Source: Agroathelia rolfsii | Taxonomy: Eukaryota > Basidiomycota > Agaricomycetes > Amylocorticiales > Amylocorticiaceae | DNA: 64,000 bases | Assembly: GCA_018343915.1 (NCBI GenBank) | Contig: JABRWF010000005.1 | Location: forward strand, 1,027,001-1,091,000 | Direction: 5' to 3' | In this document: piece by piece, positions 12,697-23,660 of the stretch | How the letters are laid out: every line of letters starts with the position of its first letter | Numbering within the stretch: the stretch's first letter is position 1 | The notes under the pieces: generated by a model | The model's database searches: none | Told to the model about the DNA's origin: nothing | What the model saw: only the letters and a program-made list of their open reading frames with translations | Made by a program: the position numbers and the translations under genes

Positions 12697-12731
12697 GTCC
12701 AGTGATCAATCTGTGGTTCAGATCACTGGAC
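12697..12731. repeat. Perfect 11-bp inverted repeat
   Basis: GTCCAGTGATC (12697-12707) is followed after 13 bases by its exact reverse complement (12721-12731). A second overlapping inverted pair (about 12704-12715 with 12732-12743, one mismatch) uses the loop sequence. It lies about 250 bp past the NDC1 stop. Confidence 0.7.
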
Positions 12732-13069
12732 CATAGATTGATAGCCTACGGAGAGATGTCTTGGAAGATTGGGCCGCAATATCTGCGATCGGCGGACGAA
12801 AGTTGGACTTTTTCCAGAATATTCAGGTCAGAACGGGCAACTCTTATAAGAAAACTTCAAGTTTGGTCCGGCGATTGCAGACATCGTGGTTCAGACATTG
12901 TGCCTCAGTCTTCCGAAAACCTCTCCCTAGGCTGATCAGACAATGCCAGTGGTCGTATGTGCTTCTGTCGCCCGACCTTTGATCTACTACTGGTAACTAA
13001 CGTGCCATCATAGTTCCATCACCACATATCGATGAAGTCTTGCTTCATAAATAGCTGCGGCATACATGA

Positions 13070-13630
13070 ATGTTCTCATTGCCCATCGCCCGGAAGACAA
13101 CCATGAGCACCACGAACCTAATAGCTACTTACTCATTATACGAAGGGGTTCGTCGCTGGTCTCGACGTCTTGCACCCAACCCATATCCCATTATTTGTGG
13201 AATTTGGGCGGTCTGGTCTATTTTCAATGCCTCGTTTTGTGTCTTCCAGCTAGTATGTCGCAAAGATGCTGATACCGTGTTGACATGTGATCTCCGTAGT
13301 TGGGGCATTGTCGTGGAGAAAACAAATATATTGTACATCTTTGGCTCCTGCATGTTGCATGCACTCCTTACCTTCATCGTCGGGCTCTTCGTACCATATT
13401 CCGCCACTACTTACTGCGCTTTATGCGTAAGTGGGGCAATCATGATACTAAATATCAAACTGGGTATAACAATTGTCTTCATAGATTGTATTTGCTAGCT
13501 CGTAATGGTGTCCTCCCTAGACATCCACGCCAACAGCAGCTCCATCTTCCTCGACATTTTTCTTGCTTTCATCATTTTGGGCGTATTATTAAAAGTCTAT
13601 GGCGCAATACATGAATGGATACGTCACTAG
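13070..13630 (+). CDS. Small four-helix membrane protein, unknown
   Basis: Two exons, 13070-13426 and 13499-13630, give 162 aa; the intron has donor GTAAGT and acceptor GCTAG. Hydrophobic segments are at about residues 37-58 (IICGIWAVWSIFNASFCVF), 86-107 (ILYIFGSCMLHALLTFIVGL), 110-125 across the splice junction, and 135-155 (SIFLDIFLAFIILGVLLKVY). A second ATG at 13103 could also serve as the start. A TATA-like box (ATAAATA) lies about 25 bp before the first ATG. No family is recognised; the four-helix layout is MARVEL/tetraspan-like. Confidence 0.55.
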
Positions 13631-13651
13631 GCTTTCAGACGGACATCCGAA

Positions 13652-13882
13652 CTACATGTAAGCGTCCAGAATGCGGAAGACAATATCCGCCGCTTTTTTT
13701 CGCTTGAAAACATCATTCTGCTCTTCAACAAAATGGTCACGGTTGTCGTCCAAGCCGTACATCAACTCAGTGGCTCCTCTAACGATGTCGAAACACCAGT
13801 CGCCTTGAGCGGTACAGGCATCGATAACAATGCGACCTAAAACTAGATGGAGCGATGGATCCCAACTCGATGTGAGCATCAC
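13652..13882 (-). pseudogene. Possible gene fragment, 76 codons
   Basis: Minus-strand frame with natural-looking composition (LVLGRIVIDACTAQGDWCFD, then GATELMYGLDD, ending FRILDAYM). It begins at an ATG inside a longer open stretch that continues upstream to about 13925, so it could be the last exon of a gene whose other exons I could not join. It ends tail to tail with the small membrane protein gene (gap about 20 bp). It may be a relic or a short gene. Confidence 0.3.
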
Positions 13883-14451
13883 CTTTTTTGCTCTAGTAGA
13901 AAATAAGAATCGGTTCTCATTGTGAAATTTAGCGACAATGACAGTGATTACATCGGCACATCATTAACGTATTGATTAATTGTATCAATTTTCTTTTTCT
14001 GAAATACTAGAGTTAGTAATCCATAGTAGTGTAGGACTTACTAGCCATATGTTCATTACAAAGCTACGGGTGTAGTAATATTGATTCAAGTTGACGTTAA
14101 CGGATAAGTCGAGGGATATGTACGTGAGATCTGACCTCAGCGTCTGGTTGGCCTCATGTCTATACTGCTAGTGCCTCTAGTCACATAACCTCTTTTTTCA
14201 TTTACTATGGAGCGCTACTTTGTCACAGCCCAGAGAACATCCTGCATGCTCGCTGAAGAGTAATTTTACCTTGCGAAACGGTCCTAATTGATGAGAAAAT
14301 CAATCCAACAAGTCGGTATTATTTTACTCTCAGAACTGAATGAGAATAATTTATATCTGACGGAGAATTAGCGCTCATGGTCTGTGGCCACTATGCACTG
14401 GTATTATTTATTTCTCCCGTGGCTTAGTAGACATATGCATATATATATACA

Positions 14452-14962
14452 TCTGTAGTTTTGAGCAAGTTGATATGCACCTCTCTGACTGACGATAGGT
14501 TCAGAGTCGTTTAACGCAATATTCTCCGGACCTTAGAAGCGTTCTATATTTTCCTGAATGGTACCGGGGCATGTGGGACGAAACCAAAAGGTTCTCGATG
14601 ACACAGCCGAGCATGTTAACGGTGAGACTATCATGGTGGAGGCTGGGATGCCAATCGTTAATGATTTGGCTGGCGAACAATCCCACTTTGTCTCTTCCTT
14701 TCCCCTTGCTTTAATCATCGATTCCAGAATTTCACACAGTGATCAAATACGGTATCGCAGGTATTATGCAGATGTTTAGCGAGAATTCGGCCGCGTTCAA
14801 GCCCCCATCGAAGATGGTAAGAAAGTTAGATGGCTTCGTGTATATTTTATGACGTGTTTATGATATTTTCCCTCTGCATTCCCTTTCTTCTTACTCTTCA
14901 TGATTCGGTATTCACATCTAGTACAAAATTTTAAATGCGCCTGCAATACTGAGCCGTGTCAT
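14452..14962 (+). pseudogene. Decayed partial copy of the NDC1 3' end
   Basis: Aligns colinearly with about 12025-12628 of NDC1: the end of intron 4, exon 5, intron 5, exon 6 and part of the 3' flank. It starts with TCTGTAG, as the NDC1 acceptor does, and shares the block CTCTCTGACTGACGATA. Intron sequence is present, so this is a DNA-level duplication, not a retrocopy. In the first roughly 95 aligned bases I count 21 differences, 20 of them transitions, mostly C to T or G to A relative to NDC1. The reading frame is broken (ACGATAG is followed by frame loss) and there are indels in the middle. The upstream NDC1 exons are absent. Confidence 0.8.
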
Positions 14963-16205
14963 AGCATCCGCGATATCATCTACTGGGATAAACAATAGGC
15001 ATTCCTGATCTCTACACACGAAGAACAATGTGTGACACCGTCCGTTATATGTAAGCCTAAATAGACCAGGCAACGTGTCAACACGTCAACACGTCAACCT
15101 TGAATAAGCTTGAACGGCCATCCAGCCGGTAGTTGTCAACTACATCTGGAAAAGGAAAAGCAGGAACCGAGCGTGCCGGGAAACCGCGCGTTTTTCAATA
15201 TTACCGGTAGCTAAGTGTAGTGCCAGCATCAACATAACAGTGATTACGAGTAGTGCCCAATATGGCCATCACTGGGGCCATCATTTCGGCATAGTAATCC
15301 ATGCCAGAGTCACTTTGTTACGAGTACTAACATGTCAGATCCTCCATATATGCCATTCTCTGGGACGGAAAAACGGGCTTTCCCCGCTTTGAAACGGGAG
15401 AGTGCTTGATCTGATAAACCACTAAGATGATAATAGGCTTGACTCAAGTCTCGTATAAAGATCAGATCCCTTAAGAGGAAGCAGATGGGACCCATGATGG
15501 GTATCAACAACTTGAAAGAGATGGTGGCAAATATACCGCTAGATTATTTTTATTTTATTTTTGCACTCTACAGAGGGTTTTTCCGATTCTTGCATATGCT
15601 AACGTGGTTACCGCAGTTCGCCTCCGAGCCGGAGTGTCCGTTTTTCAAAATTGAAACGGGAGGCGACTGTAAGGAGCTTCTGGGCAGTGGAATGAAATCC
15701 ACAAGGATATACCACCTCTCACTTAGGGAAGGCTGTACGGGTGCAGCAGCACACGATTAGAAATCAAAAAAAATGATGATTCAAGTCCATCTCCTGTTGG
15801 TGATGCAACCTCGTCTGGTCCAGCTAGAGGAAAAGGACAAAAAGCCGGATATACCATAGGGGAAATCAGATGCGTGCTCGGCATGGGCTCGGCGTACTTG
15901 GTATTCATCCCGTGGCCAATTACAGTCTGTCGGTATCCCGGCAGTAGGCTGGAACGTGACCTAATTTAGCTGACGCCAGCAACAACAACAGGATTGTGCA
16001 TCATCATTTGGCAAACCCGGAGTTGCACTTGACCTGCATTGGTACTGGCTTCCTTCGAGACTACGACGCTGTGCTTAGTGTTTTGCGTTTCTTGCTTTGA
16101 TACTCCCCCTGCGTTGCCTTTCGACCCATTACTGCGGCATCTCAGGAATACCAGTACGCTCCTAAGAAACCTGGCCGCGCCAGTCTCTTTCACCCCTACG
16201 CTATC
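14963..16205. other. Intergenic, no supported gene
   Basis: Contains an 8-bp tandem motif near 15074-15098 (GTCAACAC repeated about three times) and otherwise unremarkable sequence. The 3' part should contain the P4-ATPase promoter. Short frames here have no protein-like features. Confidence 0.45.
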
Positions 16206-19200
16206 ATGTCTCTCTTTAAGCGGCATGCACATACCGAAGAGCTGGATAACACAGATGACGAACACGACGATACTATCGACCCCCAGCTACGCTTGCGTAC
16301 AGTGCGCACAGCAGCCTCGACCATCGCCGAGTCCATACGTTCTGAGCAGCGGGCTGAGCGGAGACGCAGCAGACAGGCGATGAGAAAGAAGAGGTCCTTC
16401 TTTCGTGGCAAGGCTCGGGACGGAAAGAAATCGGCAACGGCTCAGGATGGCACAGGTACTGGTGCTGAAACGGTCTCTGTGATCTCTCGAGCATCGACGA
16501 CAAAGACGACTGCTGCTGCTGCTGAAATACCTGGGCAACGGAGAAATATCTACGTAAACATGCCGTTGACCGCCAGTGAACTTGATAATGAAAACCAACC
16601 CCTCGCGCGTTATCCTAGAAACAAAGTCCGCACAACTAGTATGTTTATATTCGATAGAACTATGTGAATATTGCAGAATGACCTTGTGGATCGCAGAATA
16701 TACCATAATCACATTTCTCCCTAAGAATCTTTACGAGCAATTTGGACGGTACGATTTCACTTAATTAATCTCATGCGGTCAATGTTATCTTATCCGTCTC
16801 TAGTGTTGCCAATATCTATTTCCTCGCGCTTGATATATTTCAGGGTAAGTAACTCTTCCACGTCCACGCTATTCAGTTCGAACTCAACATGCTTGTCTAG
16901 TCTTTTCTATATTTGGAGCCACTACACCGCAAATAGCGATGCTGCCCCTCGTTTTCATTTTATGTGTCACCGCTGTGAAGGACGGTATCGAAGACTACCG
17001 TCGTGCTGTGCTAGACGAGGAAGTGAACACATCCGCTACTACGAAACTCGGCCAATGGAGGAACATGAATATTCCGGCCGATCCACGACCTTGGTTCGAA
17101 AGACTCCTTGGGTTGAATCCCCCTGGAAAAGTAACAAAAGGTGTGCGTCGTCTGCGTGAGAAGGAGGCCGGCGAGGGCATGCGAGTCGTTCTCAGGAAGG
17201 ATAGCGATGTTGATGGCGACAAATCCAGCATCAGCACTCGAGGCATGAACTCGAATAGCCTCGATATAAGGTACGGCCATGGAGATCACCGACTAGAAGA
17301 CATTCAAAGTGTCGACTCCCACTCCTACCCCCCTAATGCACAAAGCGATACCTCGCTCGACTCCCGCTCTTTTTCTTTTGACGGTGATCGCTCGCAACCG
17401 CCAAACATCCTCACTCAACTCGGTTCGTTGGCCAACAACAGCGCATATCGACAGTCGGTACGCTCACATAATGATGCTGGTGTCATCGACTGGCGCAAAC
17501 GGGCGTTGGGGTCCGCAAGTTGGGAACGCACTCTCTGGAAAAAGCTCGAAGTTGGAGATGTTGTGTTGCTACACGATAACGATCAAATCCCGGCGGACAT
17601 TGCCGTCCTCTCCACCTCTGATCCCAACGCACTCTGCTATGTGGAAACAAAGAATCTGGACGGTGAGACCAATCTTAAACCGAGAAAGGCTATCCGCGGA
17701 ACTTCTTCGATCGTCTCGGAAGAAGATATCGAACGCTCTTCATTTGTACTTGACTCTGAACCTCCTCATCAGAACCTGTATCTCTACAATGGTGTCTTGC
17801 GATACACAGATCCTGCTTCTGGAGAGCAACGACAAGAGAGTGTGACGATCAATGAGCTCTTACTTCGTGGCTGTACTGTGCGCAATACGTCTTGGATCAT
17901 CGGCCTGGTCGTCTTTACAGGATCTGATACAAAAATCATGCTGAATGGTGGTGAAACTCCGTCCAAGCGGTCCAAGATCGACAAGGAGACCAACTTCAAC
18001 GTAATCGTTAACTTTGTCATCCTGATCCTCATGTGTACCGTTGCCGCCATTGTCAATGGTATTTCGGATAATGATACTAAGACTAGTCGCGATTTTTACG
18101 AGATAGATTCGAATCCATCCAGTAGCTCGGTTGTGAATGCTCTCGTGACGTTTGTGTAAGCTATCGTTTAGTTTTATTGTCTTACATATCAGGTACTGAT
18201 GTGACTATCATCACCCAGCTCCTGCCTCATCGTCTTCCAAAATATTGTCCCCATATCATTATATATCTCGATCGAAATTGTCAAAACTATACAGGCATAT
18301 TTCATTTCCCAAGATGTAGATATGTATTACGAGGCCTATGACGCACCCTGCATCTCGAAGACGTGGAGTATATCGGATGACCTCGGTCAAATTGAATACA
18401 TCTTCTCCGACAAAACCGGAACGCTTACGCAAAACATCATGGAGTTTCAGCGGTGCTCCGTCCACGGCGTGGCTTATGGCGAGGGCGTGACTGAGGCACA
18501 GCGCGGTGCCGCCACACGTGAAGGGCGCGCGGACACGATGAGCCCCGAGGAGCTGGCGGCCAAGCTGGCTGCGCTCAAGAAGGAGATGGTGACCAAGCTC
18601 GAGCGCGCGTTCAAGAATCGATATATGCAGAAGGACAAACTCACGTTCGTGTCCCCCAAGTTTGCGGACGATGTCACCGATCGCTCGTCAGAGCAGCGCA
18701 AGCACATCGCCGCATTCTTTCGTGCACTCGCATTGTGTCATGGTGTCCTTGCTGAGAAGCCGGACACGGACAAGCGACCGTTTCATCTAGAGTACAAGGC
18801 CGAATCGCCCGACGAGGCGGCTTTGGTTGCTGCCGCCCGCGATGTTGGATTTCCGTTTGTTGGCAAGACCAAGGACACGCTGGATATCGAAGTCATGGGC
18901 CAGATGGAGAAGTACACGTTACTGAAGGTGCTCGAGTTTAATAGTACGCGAAAGCGCATGAGCGTCATCGTGCGTACGCCGGAGGGGAAACTTGTGCTTT
19001 ATTGCAAGGGTGCTGATAGCGTCATCTACGAACGTCTCGCGGCGGACCATGATCTCGAGCTCAAGGAACGCACTGCCAGGGACATGGAGGTCTTTGCAAA
19101 TAGTGGGTTGCGGACGCTGTGCATCGCGTACAGAAATATGACCGAGGAAGAGTATCTGAGCTGGTCGAGGACATATGATAGCGCCACGTCTACCATCAAA

Positions 19201-22200
19201 AATCGTGACGAGGAGATCATCAAGGCAGAAGCACTCATCGAACACTCCCTGACGATTCTGGGCGCTACTGCTTTGGAGGACAAGCTCCAGGAGGGTGTAC
19301 CTGAGGCGATTGAACTGCTTCATAAAGCTGGAATTAAGCTCTGGATCCTGACTGGTTAGTTATTTCTTGTTGGACCTTTGAAGTTGTTAGTGACGTTGCT
19401 TGCAGGTGATAAACTACAGACGGCTATTGAGATCGGTGGGAAATCAGTCTTCCTAATCGTGATTTGACATTCTTAATTTTGCTGTAGGCTTCAGTTGCAA
19501 TCTTCTCAAGAGCGACATGGAGATCATGATCCTGTCTGCGGCCACGCCTGAGGAAGCTCGAGCACAGATCGAAGCCGGTCTCAACAAGATTGCGTCCATC
19601 CTTGGTCCCCCGTCCTTGGATCCTCACAAACGTGGCTTTGTCCCTGGTGCTCAAGCGGCTTTTGCAGTCGTTATCGACGGCGACACCTTGCGATACGCCC
19701 TTGAGCCTGGACTCAAGTCTCTTTTCCTTAGCTTGGGAACACAGTGTGAAACTGTTGTATGCTGTCGTGTGTCACCAGCCCAAAAGGCCTTGACTGTGAA
19801 ACTGGTGAGCATATTATTTTTTTAAAACCTTTCTGCAGCGACGTTTGTCTTGAACACATTTGCCCACAGGTGAAAGAAGGGCGTAATGCTATGACACTTT
19901 CGATTGGTGACGGTGCCAACGATGTTGCCATGATCCAGGAGGCCAACATTGGGTGTGGGCTACTTGGTCTTGAAGGCTCTCAAGCAGCCATGTCAGCAGA
20001 CTACGCATTTGGCCAATTCCGCTACCTAACCAAATTACTTCTCGTCCATGGTCGGTGGTCGTATCAACGCATAGCTGACATGCACAGCAACTTCTTCTAC
20101 AAGGTATGTACTCCAACGTCCCAACGAATTCACATCCTAATTCTGTTGTCACGAAGAATATCATTTGGACATTTTCGATATTTTGGTTCCTCCCTTTCAA
20201 CAAGTACGTCTAACACGTTTCATTGCAAGCGATTCAACAAATGCTGAAATCAACATCTTAGCTTTGACGCCACCTACCTATACCAATACACATTCATTTT
20301 GTTGTTCAATATTGTTTTCACATCTCTTCCCGTGATCGTTCTAGGAGGTTAGGGACCCGTCGCTTTTCATCTGTGTGGACTTTACTCATACTGCTTCTTT
20401 CTTTAGCATTTGATCAGGACATAAACGCCCGCGCAGCCCTGGCATTCCCTCAACTCTATGTGCGGGGCATCCGTGGGCTTGAGTACACGCGAACCAAGTT
20501 CTGGCTCTACATGCTCGATGGTCTATATCAATCTTGCGTCGTTTACTTCATCGCTTATGCCGTGTGGACGCTGGAGATTGTTGTCTCCTGGAACGGCCGT
20601 GGGATCGAGTCCCTGTCCGACTTTGGAACGACGATATCTGTTTCGGCTATCATTGCTGCGAACACTTATGTGGGCATGAATACACATTAGTAAGCTGATG
20701 ATGGTTGTGATGTACTTTTTCTGAGCTGACTGGCGATGTTGTTACAGTTGGACAGTCATAACATGGCTTACTGTCCTGGGCTCATCACTCGCGATGATAC
20801 TCTGGATTGTTATCTATTCGTTCTTCCAAAGCCCGGATTTTATCGATGAGGTTACTATCCTCTTTGGAGAGCTCACATTTTGGACGACTGTCGTGATCTC
20901 AGTTGTCCTGTCCCTTAGTAAGTTGACCTATAGTTCTGCCTTCTTGTGTATGAATATGGCTAATGATATCTTTCTCTCTGATCAGCACCGCGCTACCTCG
21001 TTAAGTTTGTTACGACAGCGTACAGACCCCTGGACAAGGACATCGTGCGTGAGATGTGGGTCCTTGGCGACCTCAAAGACCGCCTAGGAATCCGACACAG
21101 AAGCGAGGCCAAGAACAAGAGATCGTTGACAGGTACAGACATTGAATACGCACCCATGTTCCGCGAACCGCATGCACGCTCTCAATCGGACGCGTCCATG
21201 TTGAACGGTGGTACTGGCAGCAAGGACGATTCCGAACCCGCGTTTGTATCGAACGCGGGAGAGTTTTTGGCGACGGCGACGCCGCCGAATACAACGCCGC
21301 TCGGGACGCCGATGGCATCGCCGCGAGGGAAAGGGTCGAGGTTGAGCTATTACTCGGAAGCGTCTTCTCCGCGAGCGCTTGCGCATGAACAGACGGCGAC
21401 GACGGCGACACATCTTACGCCTGAGGCGGCCGCTGGCACGCACACCTTGATGGCGCCCTCACCAACCTCGCCAGGCCGGCCGGATTCATACTATTCTGCA
21501 TCAGATATTCCAACACCTTCGCCGATACCGCCCGCGCTTTATAGACTCCAGAGCGGCGAGTTTACGTATGATCCTCCAGATTCTTCCAGTCATAATAGAA
21601 AACCTTCGATATCGAGAAGTGTGTGGGAGAGTAGTGCGGCTCCAGGAACAGGAGCAGGGGGAACGGGAGGAGGAAGTTCGGGACCAGACCTTTCCCTGTC
21701 GTCGGTATCATCGCCAGCTCAAATTCCACCGTCGTCACCACCGCGGGGAATTTCGCCGTACCTGGCCAGCATCACTGGCTCGTCATCGTCGTCAAGAGCG
21801 CCGGAAGTGTCTCCGGGATCATACGAAATGACTGTGCGACAGCCCGAGCAGTATTCCTCAGCCCCACACTCTCCTGCTCCTGCTCCTGCTGCTGCTGCTA
21901 CTGCTATTGACGGAGAGAATGGTGGTAGCAATGATGGCAGGGACCTGCGGTCGCCGTCGCCTGATAGGACGGAGCTGCCGCGCGGACCAAGCGTTATGAG
22001 CGGGACGACGCGGGAGTCGTATGCTACGGCGCGCGAATCTGCCGCAGGCACACACTACGATAGCGAGAGTGAGTATGACGATGACGATCGTACGGAACAA
22101 GACCATTATCATGGAATGGCTTATACTGCTGAGGGACAACAACAACAACAGCAGCAACAGCCATATCAGCATAGGCACCGGCCCTCGGACGCGAGCACTA

Positions 22201-22322
22201 TCAGGGGCGCGACAATAGAAACATCCCAGCAGCAGCATCAGGCTGGCGGTGGCTTTATCGATCACCACAAGGGTAGTGGCGACGACGGTGCCGAGACATG
22301 GGAGGGTGCAGTAGCAATATAA
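16206..22322 (+). CDS. P4-type ATPase, Dnf1/Dnf2-like phospholipid flippase
   Basis: Thirteen exons (16206-16638, 16697-16748, 16804-16844, 16901-18155, 18219-19354, 19406-19435, 19488-19804, 19870-20103, 20157-20203, 20262-20347, 20407-20689, 20748-20917, 20986-22322) give 1806 aa with no frame break. Diagnostic segments, in order: [10 protein letters not shown] and [10 protein letters not shown] before helix 1; LDGETNLK (actuator loop); [12 protein letters not shown] (P4-specific helix 4); [12 protein letters not shown] with phosphorylated Asp about 658; [11 protein letters not shown] (nucleotide binding); [15 protein letters not shown] (hinge); then the C-terminal helices. The enzyme flips aminophospholipids or phosphatidylcholine from the outer to the cytoplasmic leaflet at the plasma membrane or Golgi, with a Cdc50-family partner. 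The tail after about residue 1400 is some 400 residues of Ser/Pro/Gln-rich low complexity, making it longer than yeast Dnf1 (1571 aa). The start was chosen as the first ATG of an acidic/basic N-tail. Confidence 0.93.
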
Positions 22323-23660
22323 ACTTTTTATACTTATGTTATTATTGCTCTACACGTTGCCTCATCTTGCATTTCTATTTTCTTCCATTACTAACTTTAT
22401 ATTCTTTTTTTTTCATTTCATTTTCCTTTCATTGCTTTCCTTAGAGGGACGGGACAATATGTAATTTCAAATGCGCTGCACTGTTAGCCAAATAGTTTTT
22501 GTACATCGGATAAAATACTAAGAATCAATCCTTTTTTTCTTTCTATACTTCTACGTTCCTTTCTTTTTACCCCTAGTCCCATCTTGTTTCTTGTTTACTA
22601 GTGCTTGTTGATAATGACAATGGACGTTGCATTTCTATCTCTGGAAGGATCGTCCGTCATATTCGCATAAAGTATCAGGGCAATCACCGACGGCGTCAAC
22701 AAGACAGGTGCAAAGCAGGCTAAGTAATAGCTTAACACATGATTTGTGATGGCTACCGAAGATGAAGAGGATGGCTGTTCCCAAGAGAAAGAAAAAAGAA
22801 AAAAAAAAAAGAACAAAGGAAAAAAAATAGGATGGGAATGGATAGGAACGATAGCCCGCAACTCGGACTTGGGGCAATAACGGCAGGAAGCGGCAGCAAC
22901 GGCGATGACTGCTGATGATATGTCATTATGATTTTGAATCCGATGCTCGGAATGGATTTTTAGTTCCGTACCCCGCACTAATGGCGATTGGGCGTGCCCA
23001 TCGTGGCGCCTTCTTTTTCTGTATTCACAGCACACGGCTTTAGCGCATTCCAAAGCGCTCAATGAGTAATATCTGTTCGGTCGGCTATCCGCTGGTCGCG
23101 ATGAGCGAGCGGCTCCGTTGAGCTCATCGTTACCTGTAAGCGTATTCCAGGCCCATGACGAGATGCAGTGCAAGGCAAAAAGTCTCGAGGTTTGCCAGTG
23201 ATCACATGCAAGTGTGTCTGTAGCCGGTCTTCGCTTGTCGTCGCCGTCGACGTGGGATGGATGGGCTGCCCTGTTGCATCCTTATTATAGAAAATAGTTG
23301 ATCACTTCTTACTCTCCATTCACTTTCGGAGTAACAGTTTGTCATTGTCCGATGCAACACTGCACCAGTCCCAGGCATCGATTGATTTACTCTATAGTCA
23401 TCCGCCCTAACTAAGGTAGCCATCTCTGGCCCTCGATCTCGGCGGGTCCGGTCCTTGCCCATGCCGCTCAGGTCCACACTTCTTCCCATATCATCCGTTG
23501 ATGGATCTATTACGCGCTATGGGTTTATTGATATGATAAGCTGACCATTGCCAGCGAATCCATTCTCTCACCCACCCTCTCTCTCTCTCTTTTGAACCAG
23601 GACCATTCTGCCTTTCCATTCCTTGTCCATTCTTTTCTTTTGTTCTGCCCGTAATCCTCT
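22323..23660. other. Intergenic, pyrimidine-rich; no firmly supported gene
   Basis: 3' flank of the flippase gene and promoter of the next gene. A CT-rich run lies near 23574-23592. On the minus strand, frames at 22598-23173 and 23202-23489 are open and end in a short hydrophobic segment, but no start, splice structure or motif makes a gene convincing. Confidence 0.4.

Noticed and set aside
13652..13882. Homology between this fragment and the small gene at 38345-39150
   Set aside because: Only a W-x-FD pattern and a few residues agree; too weak to claim.
15060..15100. Short tandem GTCAACAC repeats as a centromere or origin element
   Set aside because: Only about three units; no further structure around them.
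22598..23489. Two minus-strand frames (191 and 95 codons) that might be exons of one gene
   Set aside because: A hydrophobic C-terminal piece is suggestive, but a poly-T-coded run lies in the middle and I found no motif or convincing splice chain.
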